Part shown: one piece after another, positions 11,074 through 20,923 of the stretch
Layout of the letters: each line of letters begins with the position of its first letter
How positions within the stretch are numbered: the first letter of the stretch is position 1
Assembly (NCBI GenBank): GCA_003281415.1
Contig: QCCC01000006.1
Location: 1-54,427 of the forward strand
Length of the DNA: 54,427 bases
Reading direction: 5' to 3'
From: Prochlorococcus sp. AG-347-K15
Lineage (GTDB): Bacteria > Cyanobacteriota > Cyanobacteriia > PCC-6307 > Cyanobiaceae
Translations under genes and position numbers: made by a program
Notes under the pieces: model-generated
The model's input: the letters and a program-made list of their open reading frames with translations, nothing else
Told to the model about the DNA's origin: nothing
Databases searched by the model: none

Positions 11074-12480
11074 ATGAAGGAAAATAATCTTGAAGCGGTT
11101 ACATCTTTATCTTCAGATTTAAGTACTAGAGAAAATATTATTATTCAACTAGAAAAATTGCTCGTCGCAGGAAATTATGATGAGGCAAAGTTACTTTTGG
11201 AGCCTTCTCAACCTGTTGATATCGCCGATGCTATTGGAAACCTTCCATTAATATTACAAGCATTAGCATTTAGATTGTTAAAGAAAAATGAAGCAATTGA
11301 GGTTTATGAATATTTAGATCCAATCGTGCAGCAAACTTTATTAGACAGACTTCGTTCAGGAGAGGTTTTAGAAATTGTTGAAAAAATGTCTCCTGATGAT
11401 AGGGTTCAACTCTTTGACGAATTACCTGCAAAAGTTGTACGAAAATTTTTGTCTGCTCTTAGTCCTGGTGAAAGGAAAGTAACAGCTGAATTACTTGGAT
11501 ATGAGCCTGAAACCGCTGGAAGATTAATGACAACCGAATTTATAGACCTTAAAGAAATGCAAACTGCAGCTGAGGCTCTTTCTATAGTCAGGAAAAGAGC
11601 TCCCTATACAGAAACTATTTATAGTTTATATGTGACGGATAAAGAAAGACATTTAACGGGTATTCTTTCTTTAAGAGACCTTGTTACTGCTGATCCATCC
11701 AAGCCAATTGGAAATGTTATGACAAAAGATGTAGTTAATATTTCTACTAATACGAATCAAGAAGAGGTTGCCAGAGCAATACAAAGATATGATTTTTTAG
11801 CGCTTCCAGTTGTTGATAAAGAAAAAAGACTTGTAGGTATAGTAACTGTTGATGATTTAATTGATGTTATAGAGCAAGAAGCAACAAGAGATATTTATGC
11901 CGCGGGGGCAGTACAACCTGGAGATGAAGATGATTACTTTCAAAGTAGTTTATTTACGATAGCTCGACGAAGAATTTTGTGGCTGTTAATTTTGGTTTTG
12001 GCAAATGGTTTAACGACAAAAGTTATAGCGATGAATGATCAAATATTAAAAGAAATAGTTTTGCTGGCTGCATTTATTCCGCTGCTAATAGGTACGGGGG
12101 GAAATGTTGGCGCTCAAAGTTCAACGGTTGTCATTAGAGGTTTAAGTACTCAGAAATTGAAGTCTCTTGGTGCAGTTAAGGCAGTATTTAAGGAGGCAAT
12201 AACTGGAGCTCTTTTAGGTGTTTTAATGATGCTAGTAGTTTTCCCTTTCGCCTGGTGGCAAGGAGAAGGACCTTTAATAGCCTCTGCGGTAGGAATAAGT
12301 TTAATATCTATAACGACTTTAGCCGCCACAACTGGTGCTATTCTCCCTTTGTTATTTGACCGAATGCGATTGGATCCAGCCTTAATGTCCTCTCCTTTTA
12401 TAACAACTGTCACAGATATAGCAGGTGTATTTATTTATCTAAGTACTGCAAAATGGCTATTAAGCTCTTCATTGGCTTAA
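11074..12480 (+). CDS. mgtE: Magnesium transporter MgtE
   Basis: Mg2+-gated magnesium channel of the plasma membrane. 468 residues in the usual order: an acidic helical N domain (about 1-135, with MSPDDRVQLFDELP), two CBS domains (about 140-265, ending VGIVTVDDLIDVIEQEATRDIYAAGA), a connecting helix, and a five-helix membrane domain from about 290 with RRRILWLLILVLANG, the LIGTGGNVGAQSS pore motif and a C-terminal helix AGVFIYLSTAKWL. All parts are complete. The gating role of the cytosolic domains is family knowledge. Same strand as gyrB and the crcB pair, 43 bases downstream of crcB. Confidence 0.96.
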   Translation: MKENNLEAVTSLSSDLSTRENIIIQLEKLLVAGNYDEAKLLLEPSQPVDIADAIGNLPLILQALAFRLLKKNEAIEVYEYLDPIVQQTLLDRLRSGEVLEIVEKMSPDDRVQLFDELPAKVVRKFLSALSPGERKVTAELLGYEPETAGRLMTTEFIDLKEMQTAAEALSIVRKRAPYTETIYSLYVTDKERHLTGILSLRDLVTADPSKPIGNVMTKDVVNISTNTNQEEVARAIQRYDFLALPVVDKEKRLVGIVTVDDLIDVIEQEATRDIYAAGAVQPGDEDDYFQSSLFTIARRRILWLLILVLANGLTTKVIAMNDQILKEIVLLAAFIPLLIGTGGNVGAQSSTVVIRGLSTQKLKSLGAVKAVFKEAITGALLGVLMMLVVFPFAWWQGEGPLIASAVGISLISITTLAATTGAILPLLFDRMRLDPALMSSPFITTVTDIAGVFIYLSTAKWLLSSSLA

Positions 12481-12547
12481 ATCAACTAGGTATTTATTCT
12501 CATTTTTGTAAATTTGTGGATTTTTTTGTTTAACTTTACATTTCTTA

Positions 12548-13582
12548 ATGGTATTGTTTACAAAACAACATTCAACTTTCATGTCTTCTGAAACATTAAG
12601 TGAGAATAAATTGGTAACAATATCAAGTTTAAAAGCTAGTAACGATGTAGATCTTGTTAGATCTTATTTGAGGGACATAGGTAGAGTTCCACTACTTTCA
12701 CACGAGCAAGAAATTACCCTTGGTAGGCAAGTGCAAGAATACATGCAAGTTGAAAGAGCTGAATTAGAAATTATTGAACTAACGGGGGATAAACCAAATG
12801 TTGAGGAATTATCAAACAAATTAAATTTATCTGTTTCAGTAATTAAGAAAAGATTGAGAGCTGGGCAAAGAGCTAAAGAAAGAATGGTGGCAGCTAATTT
12901 AAGATTGGTAGTAAGTGTTGCAAAAAAATATACTAAAAGAAATATGGAATTATTAGATTTAATTCAAGAGGGGACAATTGGCTTGGTTAGGGGAGTAGAA
13001 AAATTTGATCCAGCTAGAGGTTACAAGTTTTCAACATATGCATATTGGTGGATTAGACAAGGTATAACTAGAGCAATAGCTGAAAAAAGTAGAGCAATAA
13101 GGCTACCAATTCACATAACCGAAATGTTGAATAAGTTGAAAAAGGGTCAAAGGGAGTTGAGCCAAGAAATGTCTAGAACTCCTACAGTTAGTGAACTTGC
13201 TAAATACGTAGAACTTCCTGAAGAGGATGTTAAAGATTTGATGTGCAAAGCTGGACAGCCAGTTAGTCTTGAAACAAAAGTTGGTGATGGTGAAGACACT
13301 GTTCTATTGGATTTACTAGCTGGAGGTGAGGATTTGCCAGATGAACAGATAGAGATGGATTGTATGAGAGGTGATCTCCACTCTCTTTTGCATCAATTAC
13401 CAGATCTCCAATGTAGAGTTTTAAGAATGAGATATGGGATGGATGGTGATGAGCCCATGTCCCTTACAGGCATAGGAAGGGTACTTGGAATAAGTAGGGA
13501 CCGAGTAAGAAATCTTGAACGAGATGGATTAAGAGGCTTGAGAAGACTTAGTGATAATGTAGAAGCTTATTTCGTCTCTTGA
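12548..13582 (+). CDS. Group 2 (RpoD-like) RNA polymerase sigma factor
   Basis: 344 residues, a sigma-70 protein without the long region 1.1 and non-conserved insert of the primary factor. Region 1.2 is VRSYLRDIGRVPLLSHEQEI (37-56); region 2 has NLRLVVSVAKKYTKR, LLDLIQEGTIGLVRGVEKFD and FSTYAYWWIRQGITRAIAEK (161-180) for core binding and -10 reading; region 4 ends with SLTGIGRVLGISRDRVRNLE, the -35 helix-turn-helix. Cyanobacteria use such factors for stress, nitrogen or light responses; which one this is cannot be told from sequence alone. Alternative Met at residue 12 (12581) may be the real start. Its 3' end overlaps the convergent hydrolase by 16 bases. Confidence 0.95.
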   Translation: MVLFTKQHSTFMSSETLSENKLVTISSLKASNDVDLVRSYLRDIGRVPLLSHEQEITLGRQVQEYMQVERAELEIIELTGDKPNVEELSNKLNLSVSVIKKRLRAGQRAKERMVAANLRLVVSVAKKYTKRNMELLDLIQEGTIGLVRGVEKFDPARGYKFSTYAYWWIRQGITRAIAEKSRAIRLPIHITEMLNKLKKGQRELSQEMSRTPTVSELAKYVELPEEDVKDLMCKAGQPVSLETKVGDGEDTVLLDLLAGGEDLPDEQIEMDCMRGDLHSLLHQLPDLQCRVLRMRYGMDGDEPMSLTGIGRVLGISRDRVRNLERDGLRGLRRLSDNVEAYFVS

Positions 13583-14481
13583 AGGAACTCAAAAATTAAT
13601 TTATTTGTTTTTTCTGGTTCTTCATCATGAGGACAATGTCCAGCACCTTCAATAATATCTAATCTTTTTATATTCCTAAATTTTTTCTTCCATTCTTTTG
13701 CTTCACTTAAAGATTCCCATGGATCTTTTTCTCCCCAAATCAACTGGATTGGAATATCAACCTCATCGAAAAGATCTGTAGCAAGATAATCATCAAATAA
13801 GTTAATAAATCCACGAAATGCTTCTTTAGAATTTTTTCTTTGAGAAGGTTGATAAAGTATTTCAATCAATTCTTTATCGATATTTTTTCCTGAAGGGTAA
13901 GCTTGTTCAAGTATTTTCTTTATAACTTTTGGATTAGCCGCTCTAGTAAAAAGTGTATTACTAATTACTCTTTGTCTGACTATCGTTTTAAGAACGGGTC
14001 TCAGCAGATTCATTAAGATATCACTTTTTTTTAAACGTTTATCATCCATAGTTCTTTGTGCGCAATCAATCAAAATTACTCCTTTACATTTATTTTTGAG
14101 AATTTCAGCAGCTTTCAATGCAATAACACCACCAATTGAGTTTCCTACTAAGTAAACAGGAGATTTTATTACCTCTTCACAAAATGTTGATATCTGATTA
14201 CCCCATAAGTCAAATGAATATTTAATTGAGTTTTTTTTATCAGGTTCGTAATTTAATAAAGCACTAGGCTGACTGCTTTTCCCAAATCCTAATAAGTCAA
14301 TGGCGTAGCAGTTAGAAAATTTACTAAGAAAATCTTGATTATGTCTCCAGTGGTTTTTTGATGCTCCAAACCCATGCACTAATAATATATTTCTATCATT
14401 TTTGTAATTCGGTTTTTTTGATATAGACCATGAAATGTCCCAATTATTCCACTTCCAAGTTTCAGATTTATTTAAAGACAC
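13567..14481 (-). CDS. Alpha/beta hydrolase, paralogue 1
   Basis: 304 residues of the alpha/beta hydrolase fold. Oxyanion strand LLVHGFGASKNHW (33-45), IDLLGFGKS (61-69), nucleophile elbow GNSIGG with Ser115, the acid near LIWGEKDPW, and catalytic His in GAGHCPHDEEPE near the C-terminus. No signal peptide. It is strikingly like the hydrolase at 42047-42946 in all these motifs, so the two are paralogues. Cyanobacterial and plant relatives of this subgroup include enzymes acting on chlorophyll esters, but a substrate cannot be assigned. Convergent with the sigma factor, overlapping its 3' end by 16 bases. Confidence 0.88.
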   Translation of the reverse strand: MSLNKSETWKWNNWDISWSISKKPNYKNDRNILLVHGFGASKNHWRHNQDFLSKFSNCYAIDLLGFGKSSQPSALLNYEPDKKNSIKYSFDLWGNQISTFCEEVIKSPVYLVGNSIGGVIALKAAEILKNKCKGVILIDCAQRTMDDKRLKKSDILMNLLRPVLKTIVRQRVISNTLFTRAANPKVIKKILEQAYPSGKNIDKELIEILYQPSQRKNSKEAFRGFINLFDDYLATDLFDEVDIPIQLIWGEKDPWESLSEAKEWKKKFRNIKRLDIIEGAGHCPHDEEPEKTNKLIFEFLQETK

Positions 14482-14570
14482 GATGAATATACTTTTAATT
14501 AAACTTTAATTCAAAAAAAAATTATTCGTTTTTAATAAATTATTCTTAGTTAAGAAAAATCGTTCATTTT

Positions 14571-15569
14571 ATGAAAAGAAAAAAGGTTATATGTATTGGA
14601 GAGGCTTTAATAGACAGAATCAGAAATAAATCAAATCAAGGATTTACAGATTTTTTGGGAGGTGCACCGGCTAATGTTGCTTGTGCATTAAGAAAATTAA
14701 AAATAGAGTCAACATTTATAGGAAGTTTGGGTAGTGATGATTATGGAAAAAAATTTATTAAGCAGTTTAATGAATTGGACGTTAATTTAGATTTCTTGCA
14801 ATTAGATAATGATTCATCTACTCGCGTGGTTAATGTAGATAGAGATCAATTTGGAGATCGTTTTTTTTCAGGCTTTGCGGTAAGTTCTCATTCATGCTTT
14901 GCAGACGAAGTTCTTAGTAAAAAATTAATCGAAAAAGAAATTTTAAATTTGGAGAAATCTTTTCTAGAAACAAAATATTTGGTTACAGGAACAATCTTAT
15001 TATCATCTCCAATATCAGCAGAGACTATTTTATTTCTTCTTGAACAGGCTAAAAAATTGGAAGTCAAAGTAGTTATTGATTTGAATTGGAGAGAGGTCTT
15101 TTGGGATCATTCAAGTTTTTCATCAGAAATTAGTAAAGCGGCTAGAGTTAATTTAATCAAGAAATTTTTAAATCATGCAAATGTTTTAAAACTTGCAAAG
15201 GAAGAAGCAACTTTGTTTTTTGAGGATGAAAATCCCTTGCTAATATCTCAACAATTGTCTAATAGGCCAGATGTAATAATTACTGATGGGGAACATCCCG
15301 TATCATGGTATATCAATGGATTGCAGGGAATTACAGAAACACCTACTTCACAAAAAATTGTTGATACAACTGGGGCAGGCGATGCTTTTCTAGCTGGCTT
15401 AATTTCAAAATTAATTTCTTCTGGATACCCTTCAAATAAACTAGAGATAGATGATTGTGTTAAGTTCGCAGGTGTTTGTGGATTATTAACTTGTCTTGGT
15501 GAAGGCGCCATCGAGCAACAGCCTGATTATGTAAAGGTTAATAAATTTTTAGGATCTCTTATTACGTAG
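14571..15569 (+). CDS. PfkB-family carbohydrate kinase (fructokinase-like)
   Basis: 332 residues of the ribokinase/PfkB fold. The N-terminal Gly-rich motif is GGAPANVACALRKL (about 31-44); the C-terminal signature DTTGAGDAFLAGL at about 265-277 contains the catalytic Asp (GAGD) and the anion hole. The protein phosphorylates a sugar or nucleoside with ATP; fructokinase is the most frequent annotation of this cyanobacterial subgroup, though specificity cannot be read by eye. The last 43 bases overlap the 3' end of convergent tsaE, so both reading frames are constrained there. Confidence 0.88.
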   Translation: MKRKKVICIGEALIDRIRNKSNQGFTDFLGGAPANVACALRKLKIESTFIGSLGSDDYGKKFIKQFNELDVNLDFLQLDNDSSTRVVNVDRDQFGDRFFSGFAVSSHSCFADEVLSKKLIEKEILNLEKSFLETKYLVTGTILLSSPISAETILFLLEQAKKLEVKVVIDLNWREVFWDHSSFSSEISKAARVNLIKKFLNHANVLKLAKEEATLFFEDENPLLISQQLSNRPDVIITDGEHPVSWYINGLQGITETPTSQKIVDTTGAGDAFLAGLISKLISSGYPSNKLEIDDCVKFAGVCGLLTCLGEGAIEQQPDYVKVNKFLGSLIT

Positions 15570-15976
15570 TTTCTTCCATAATTTTTTGCGTAACTAATTT
15601 CTATTTTCCAGAAATTATCAATAATGGGTTCTATTAATTCTGGCCATTCAATAACTAAAATTGCTCGTCTTTGTATTGCCTCTTCTTCTTCTGAAAAAAA
15701 AACTTCTTTTGCTGAAGAAACATTTTCTAACCTGTATAAATCAAGGTGAATTAGTGGAATTTTTCCGGAGTTATAGTGATGCGATAAAGCAAATGTAGGG
15801 CTTGTAATTTCCTCAGAGATTGATAAACCTTTAGCAATCCCTTGAACAAACGAAGTTTTTCCAGCTCCAATTGGGCCCTGTAATAAAACAATTGATTGTG
15901 GATTTAATTTGTGCGACAGTTTTTTTCCTAAATTTAAAGTCTCTTTTAAATTTTCAACAAACACAAAATTACACAA
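15527..15976 (-). CDS. tsaE: tRNA threonylcarbamoyladenosine biosynthesis ATPase TsaE
   Basis: Small P-loop ATPase that resets the TsaBD complex, which makes t6A37 in tRNAs decoding ANN codons. 149 residues, normal length. Walker A GPIGAGKT at 34-41, switch-like SPTFALSHHY at about 68-77, LIHLDLYRLE at about 84-93, and the conserved IEWPE near 118. Convergent with the PfkB kinase; 43 bases of coding overlap. Divergent from ahcY, whose start is 39 bases from the TsaE start, so the two promoters are back to back. Confidence 0.93.
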   Translation of the reverse strand: MCNFVFVENLKETLNLGKKLSHKLNPQSIVLLQGPIGAGKTSFVQGIAKGLSISEEITSPTFALSHHYNSGKIPLIHLDLYRLENVSSAKEVFFSEEEEAIQRRAILVIEWPELIEPIIDNFWKIEISYAKNYGRNYVIRDPKNLLTFT

Positions 15977-16015
15977 AAATCATTTATAGTTTAATAGAAA
16001 AAGTATTTACAAGAT

Positions 16016-17434
16016 ATGGTTATCGCAAATTCAGTTAAGACCTCTACACCTAATTATGTAATTGCTGATATCTCTTTATCAGATTTTGGTCGTAAAGAAA
16101 TTAAAATTGCCGAAACAGAAATGCCAGGATTAATGGCGCTTAGAAATAAATATCAATCTGAAAAGCCACTAAAAGGTGCAAAAATAGCTGGAAGTCTTCA
16201 TATGACTATTCAGACAGCAGTATTAATAGAAACTCTTGTTGATCTTGGCGCAGAAGTGAAATGGGCTTCATGCAATATTTTTTCAACTCAAGATCATGCT
16301 GCTGCAGCTATCGCAGATAAAGGAATTTCTGTGTACGCAAAAAAAGGTGAGACACTCGATGAATATTGGCAATATACTCATTACATTCTTGATTGGGGCT
16401 CCGACTCTCCGAATATGATTCTTGATGATGGGGGAGACGCAACTGGCTTATTGATACTTGGCAGTAAAGCAGAAAAAGATATATCTGTTTTAGATAAACC
16501 CGGTAATGAAGAAGAAATTGCTTTATTTAAATCTATAAAATCTAAGTTGGAAAATGATAGTAACTTTTATTCTAGAATTAAGAGCAATATTATTGGTGTC
16601 ACTGAGGAAACTACAACGGGAGTTGCAAGACTTTATCAACTGCAAAAGCAAAATGCTCTACCTTTCCCTGCTATTAACGTTAATGATTCAGTAACTAAGA
16701 GCAAATTTGATAATTTATATGGCTGCCGAGAATCTCTAGTTGACAGCATAAAGCGTGCTACTGACGTTATGATTGCTGGGAAGGTTGCTTTAGTAATTGG
16801 TTTTGGAGATGTAGGTAAAGGCTCAGCTCAGTCTCTAAGAGGACTCGGTGCAATTGTAAAAGTTGCTGAAGTTGATCCAATTTGCGCTCTTCAAGCGGCA
16901 ATGGAAGGTTTTAGCGTTGTTACATTAGAAGATGTTGTGGAGGATATAGATATATTTGTTACGGCAACAGGAAACTATCAGGTAATAACAAACGAAAATC
17001 TTGTCAAGATGAAAGATGAGGCCATAGTTTGTAATATTGGCCATTTCGATAATGAAATTGATGTGGCCTCTTTAAAAGATTATCCATGGGAAAATATTAA
17101 GCCGCAGGTTGATCACATAACTTTACCTAGTGGCAATAAAATAATCCTTTTAGCTGAAGGTAGATTAGTTAACTTAGGTTGCGCCACTGGACATCCAAGT
17201 TTTGTTATGAGTAATTCTTTTACTAATCAAGTCTTAGCTCAAATTGAACTTTTCAATAAATCAGAAAAATATGCTAAGAAGGTTTATGTTTTACCAAAAC
17301 ATTTAGATGAAATGGTAGCTAGATTACATCTTGATAAAATTGGTGCAAAATTAACAAAATTAACAAAAGAGCAAGCTGATTATATTAATGTTTCTGTTGA
17401 TGGACCTTATAAACCAGAGCTTTATAGATATTAA
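16016..17434 (+). CDS. ahcY: Adenosylhomocysteinase
   Basis: Cleaves S-adenosylhomocysteine to adenosine and homocysteine, removing the product inhibitor of methylation. 472 residues. Substrate half: [13 protein letters not shown] and the region [24 protein letters not shown]; hinge and NAD+-binding Rossmann motif [18 protein letters not shown] at about 261-278; C-terminal tail ending [11 protein letters not shown], which closes the NAD site of the neighbouring subunit. All complete. The 39-base upstream gap is too short for an SAH riboswitch. A DedA gene follows after 2 bases. Confidence 0.98.
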   Translation: MVIANSVKTSTPNYVIADISLSDFGRKEIKIAETEMPGLMALRNKYQSEKPLKGAKIAGSLHMTIQTAVLIETLVDLGAEVKWASCNIFSTQDHAAAAIADKGISVYAKKGETLDEYWQYTHYILDWGSDSPNMILDDGGDATGLLILGSKAEKDISVLDKPGNEEEIALFKSIKSKLENDSNFYSRIKSNIIGVTEETTTGVARLYQLQKQNALPFPAINVNDSVTKSKFDNLYGCRESLVDSIKRATDVMIAGKVALVIGFGDVGKGSAQSLRGLGAIVKVAEVDPICALQAAMEGFSVVTLEDVVEDIDIFVTATGNYQVITNENLVKMKDEAIVCNIGHFDNEIDVASLKDYPWENIKPQVDHITLPSGNKIILLAEGRLVNLGCATGHPSFVMSNSFTNQVLAQIELFNKSEKYAKKVYVLPKHLDEMVARLHLDKIGAKLTKLTKEQADYINVSVDGPYKPELYRY

Positions 17435-17436
17435 GT

Positions 17437-18096
17437 TTGAGCCTAATTTTTGTAAATTTCCTTACTTCAATCCCCGACTACATTAGTTTGGCCGTTGAAA
17501 AAAATTCAATAATTGCATACCTCACAATTTGTTTGGCTATGTTTTTAGAAAATATAATACCCCCAATACCTTCGGAAATTATTATGCCCTTGGGAGGGTT
17601 TTTCGTTTATCAACAAAAATTAAATTTTTATATTTTAGTTTTTTGGGGATTACTTGGAACTATTTTAGGATCATTGCCTTGGTATTATTTAGGAAGATTA
17701 GTCAATGAAAAAAGACTTTCAAATTTTCTAGATACACAAGGAAAATATCTGGGTATTTCTTCTAATGATTTAATTAAAAGTAAAAGGTGGTTTGATAAGT
17801 ACGGGGTTTCTTTAGTTTTTTGGGGCAGATTAGTACCAGGTATAAGAACTTTGATTTCAGTTCCCGCTGGCATAGAACTTATGCCATTGAGAAAATTTTT
17901 GATTTGGACCACATTTGGTAGCTTGATGTGGGTAGCACTTCTCACTTATGCAGGCTATTTATTTGGTGAGAATTATCCAATTATTGAAACTTATTTAGAT
18001 CAAATCAAATATGTTATAAAGCCAATTTTAATTTTCATTTTTTTATATTTTTTAATCAAAATACTTATTAGATTTATAAAAAAAAATAGAGCTTAG
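17437..18096 (+). CDS. DedA/VTT-domain membrane protein
   Basis: 219 residues with several hydrophobic helices. The DedA/VTT signature is visible: LENIIPPIPSEIIMPLGGF (about 37-55), a Gly-rich membrane dip LLGTILGSLPWYYLGR, and FWGRLVPGIRTLISVPAGI (about 128-146). DedA proteins act in membrane homeostasis, and some recycle undecaprenyl phosphate or move phospholipids; which applies here is unknown. TTG start, two bases after the ahcY stop, with an in-frame MSLIF-like beginning; no ATG earlier in the frame. The last four bases overlap the convergent ssb stop. Confidence 0.88.
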   Translation: MSLIFVNFLTSIPDYISLAVEKNSIIAYLTICLAMFLENIIPPIPSEIIMPLGGFFVYQQKLNFYILVFWGLLGTILGSLPWYYLGRLVNEKRLSNFLDTQGKYLGISSNDLIKSKRWFDKYGVSLVFWGRLVPGIRTLISVPAGIELMPLRKFLIWTTFGSLMWVALLTYAGYLFGENYPIIETYLDQIKYVIKPILIFIFLYFLIKILIRFIKKNRA

Positions 18097-18464
18097 AAAG
18101 GGATTTCATTAGAGTTGCTATTGTTAGAATATTGGTTATTTTCAGACTCTTTTCGGGATCCAAGTAAGTTTAATCTATCTACTCTAACAACTGGTTTGTA
18201 TCTATCTTCCCCAGTATTTTTATCTTTCCAACTATCAATTTTAAAGCTTCCTGTAATTCCAATTAAAGATCCTTTTTTAACATAATCTGCTGCTATTTGG
18301 GCTTGTTTGCCCCATATTTCTAAATTAAACCAATCTGGCTCTTCATCTCTGCTTCTTCTGTTCACTGCAAGAGTGAAATTAGCTACGATACTTCCAGATT
18401 CAAAATATCTGACATCTGGCTCTCTGCCAGCTCTGCCAACCAGGTTAATAGTGTTAATTTCCAT
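18093..18464 (-). CDS. ssb: Single-stranded DNA-binding protein
   Basis: Coats single-stranded DNA in replication and repair. 123 residues with the OB-fold core: INTINLVGRAGREPDVRYF at the start, VANFTLAVNRR, WFNLEIWGKQAQIAADYVKKG, and DRYKPVVRVDRLNLL. The linker after residue 105 is very short (an Asn/Ser-rich stretch) and the tip ends SNEIPF instead of the acidic DDIPF type that recruits partners, so only Pro-Phe and one Glu remain. Convergent with the DedA gene (4-base overlap), divergent from mreB. Confidence 0.95.
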   Translation of the reverse strand: MEINTINLVGRAGREPDVRYFESGSIVANFTLAVNRRSRDEEPDWFNLEIWGKQAQIAADYVKKGSLIGITGSFKIDSWKDKNTGEDRYKPVVRVDRLNLLGSRKESENNQYSNNSNSNEIPF

Positions 18465-18596
18465 AATTTTTTTATTTAATACTACTCATATTTCTGGGTT
18501 CTGCTCAAAGTTTTGCGTGCTATTCATAACTAAACTAGAGAAATGTAAGAGCTTAACAAAAAATAGATATATTATTTATAAAAAAGTATTCTTATT

Positions 18597-19649
18597 GTGA
18601 TTTTTAACAGATTTAAATTTTCTAGAGATATTGGCATAGACTTGGGGACGGCCAACACTCTTATCCATGTATCAGGTAAAGGAGTTGTTTTACAAGAGCC
18701 TTCAGTGGTTGCTATGGATTTAGAGGAAGGGATTCCATTAGCTGTTGGTAAAGAAGCAAAGTTAATGCTTGGAAGAACACCTGGCAATATAAGAGCTGTT
18801 AGACCATTAAGAGATGGAGTTATTGCAGATTTTGATGCGGCAGAGCAAATGATAAAAACATTTATTCAAAAATGTAACGAAGGCAAAGGTATAGTAGCTC
18901 CTAGAATAGTTATTGGCATACCAAGTGGAGTGACCAGTGTCGAGCGAAGAGCAGTAAGAGAAGCTGGATTAGCCGGAGCTAGAGAAGTTCACTTAATAGA
19001 TGAACCTGTTGCGGCAGCAATAGGGGCATCATTACCAGTAACTGAGCCAATTGGAACCATGATAGTTGATATTGGTGGAGGTACTACTGAAGTTGCAGTA
19101 TTAAGTTTAGGTGGAACTGTATTAAGTGAATCTGTTCGAATAGCAGGTGATGAAATTAATGAATCAATTGCCCTATATCTTAAAAAAGTTCATAATTTAG
19201 TTGTTGGAGAGAGAACTGCAGAAGATATTAAGATTAAAATTGGATCGGCATTTCCAGATGATGATTTTGATAAAACTACTTTAGAGGTTAGAGGCTTACA
19301 TCTTTTATCTGGTCTACCTAGGTCAGTCACTTTGACATCAGGAGAAATTAGAGAAGCTATGGCTGATACACTTACCAAAATAGTAGAAGCCGTAAAAAGA
19401 ACTTTAGAAAGAACCCCTCCTGAACTTGCTGCAGATATTGTAGATAGGGGAATTATGCTCGCAGGGGGTGGAGCTTTAGTGAGAGGTATTAATGATTTGT
19501 TGAGCGATGAGACGGGAATTTTTACTCACATAGCAGAAAACCCACTGCTTTGTGTAGTTAATGGTTGTGGAGAGGTTTTGGATGATTTTAAAAAACTTAA
19601 AAGAGTTGTTGATACTCCAGACTTTATAAGGAACGCGATAAGAGATTAA
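18597..19649 (+). CDS. mreB: Rod-shape actin homologue MreB
   Basis: Actin-like cytoskeletal ATPase that guides lateral wall synthesis. 350 residues. Phosphate-1 motif [14 protein letters not shown] near 12-25, phosphate-2 motif [17 protein letters not shown] near 157-173, and adenosine motif [10 protein letters not shown] near 291-300. GTG start. First gene of mreB-mreC-mreD: four bases to mreC, and mreC overlaps mreD by 8 bases. Prochlorococcus cells are small and nearly spherical, yet the operon is complete. Confidence 0.97.
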   Translation: MIFNRFKFSRDIGIDLGTANTLIHVSGKGVVLQEPSVVAMDLEEGIPLAVGKEAKLMLGRTPGNIRAVRPLRDGVIADFDAAEQMIKTFIQKCNEGKGIVAPRIVIGIPSGVTSVERRAVREAGLAGAREVHLIDEPVAAAIGASLPVTEPIGTMIVDIGGGTTEVAVLSLGGTVLSESVRIAGDEINESIALYLKKVHNLVVGERTAEDIKIKIGSAFPDDDFDKTTLEVRGLHLLSGLPRSVTLTSGEIREAMADTLTKIVEAVKRTLERTPPELAADIVDRGIMLAGGGALVRGINDLLSDETGIFTHIAENPLLCVVNGCGEVLDDFKKLKRVVDTPDFIRNAIRD

Positions 19650-19653
19650 TATT

Positions 19654-20412
19654 ATGTTAGATATCCGACGAATTTCTACTAGTCGTTGGTGGCATAAAAA
19701 GAAAAGTTGGACATTCTTAGGAATTTTTTTATTTTTAGTTTTTGTAAGGTTTTCAAAAGGATCTATTTATAAAGATTTTTATTATTTTATTTCAAAGCCT
19801 TTTTGGCCTGGTCAATTTCAAAAAGAAGTTATTCTTAAGAGCATAAAACAGGAATCTTTAATTAATTCAACTCTTCTTAAAAAAGATAATATAAGACTGC
19901 GGGAAATTTTATCTCTACAAGAATCATCTAATAATGATTACATTTCAGCTGCAGTTATTTCGAGAAAAACAGGTAGTTGGTGGAGACAAATAATTTTAAA
20001 TAAAGGTTTAAAAGATGGAGTTGAAATTGGTAGTGCTGTTATTGGACCAGGTGGATTATTAGGAAGAGTAAAAAATACTTCTTTATTTACTTCTTCGGTA
20101 ACTTTATTAACCTCACCAGAAAGTAAGTTAGGCGTTTGGGTGGATAGAATTCAAATAAATGGATTATTGGTTGGCGTTGGAGATAACTATCCAAGCTTAA
20201 TACTTTATTCAAAAGATGCTGATATAAAAGTCGGAGATTTTTTATCCTCTTCTCCTGCTAGTACTTTATTACCTCCAAATATTCCTATTGGTATTGTCCA
20301 ATCTGTAGATGAGCCTTCTAAAGCAAAAAAAACGGCAAAAATATCACTTTTAGCAAAACCTCATGTAATTGATTGGGTTCAAATATTAAAAGTAAAAAAT
20401 TTTAATGAATAA
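19654..20412 (+). CDS. mreC: Rod shape-determining protein MreC
   Basis: Periplasmic scaffold that links MreB filaments to wall synthesis. 252 residues: short cytosolic N-terminus, one membrane helix at about 21-38 (TFLGIFLFLVFVRF), a coiled-coil-like segment around 60-90, then the beta-barrel domain with the family block WWRQIILNKGLKDGV (109-123), IGPGGLLGRV and later PPNIPIGIV. Complete. Follows mreB at 4 bases and overlaps mreD. Confidence 0.93.
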   Translation: MLDIRRISTSRWWHKKKSWTFLGIFLFLVFVRFSKGSIYKDFYYFISKPFWPGQFQKEVILKSIKQESLINSTLLKKDNIRLREILSLQESSNNDYISAAVISRKTGSWWRQIILNKGLKDGVEIGSAVIGPGGLLGRVKNTSLFTSSVTLLTSPESKLGVWVDRIQINGLLVGVGDNYPSLILYSKDADIKVGDFLSSSPASTLLPPNIPIGIVQSVDEPSKAKKTAKISLLAKPHVIDWVQILKVKNFNE

Positions 20413-20923
20413 ATTTTTTATAAAAAAATTGCCCATAATTTTTTTTATTTTTGTCCCAATTATTTTTTTATGGCACCCAAATTGGCTTGGATTTTTAGGT
20501 GTTCAGCCATATTGGCCGTTATTTTGGTTATTGCCTTGGTCCATTATATATGGATCAATAAATGGACTAATTTTTGGTTTGTTTTTAGGTTTAATTTTGG
20601 ATTCTGTAACTTTAGATAGTAACTTTACTCAAATTCCAGGTTTAATGTTATGCGGAATTTTGTTTGGGAGAATTGAATTACATCGTGATTTTTTGGTGGG
20701 GCATTTTAGGTATGGTTTAATTTGTTCTTTTGGCAATTTCTTATGTGGAACACTTTATTTTTTGCAGATTTTGTTTAAAAATTTTTCATATAGTAATTTT
20801 TTACTTTTTCTCCCCAGTTTTCAGAATATCTTAGCTGAAGTTTTTCTTACAGGTTTTTTTGCTCCTTTAATTTGCTCCCAACTTTTAAGAATGTTTAAAT
20901 TTTCAAGGAGAAAATTAAATTAA
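20405..20923 (+). CDS. mreD: Rod shape-determining protein MreD
   Basis: 172-residue very hydrophobic protein with about five to six membrane helices and few charges outside a basic C-terminus (FKFSRRKLN). Sequence is poorly conserved in MreD generally; the assignment rests on the topology, on the central LIFGLFLGLILDS segment, and on position 8 bases inside the mreC 3' end. The start ATG overlaps mreC, indicating translational coupling. Confidence 0.88.
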   Translation: MNKFFIKKLPIIFFIFVPIIFLWHPNWLGFLGVQPYWPLFWLLPWSIIYGSINGLIFGLFLGLILDSVTLDSNFTQIPGLMLCGILFGRIELHRDFLVGHFRYGLICSFGNFLCGTLYFLQILFKNFSYSNFLLFLPSFQNILAEVFLTGFFAPLICSQLLRMFKFSRRKLN

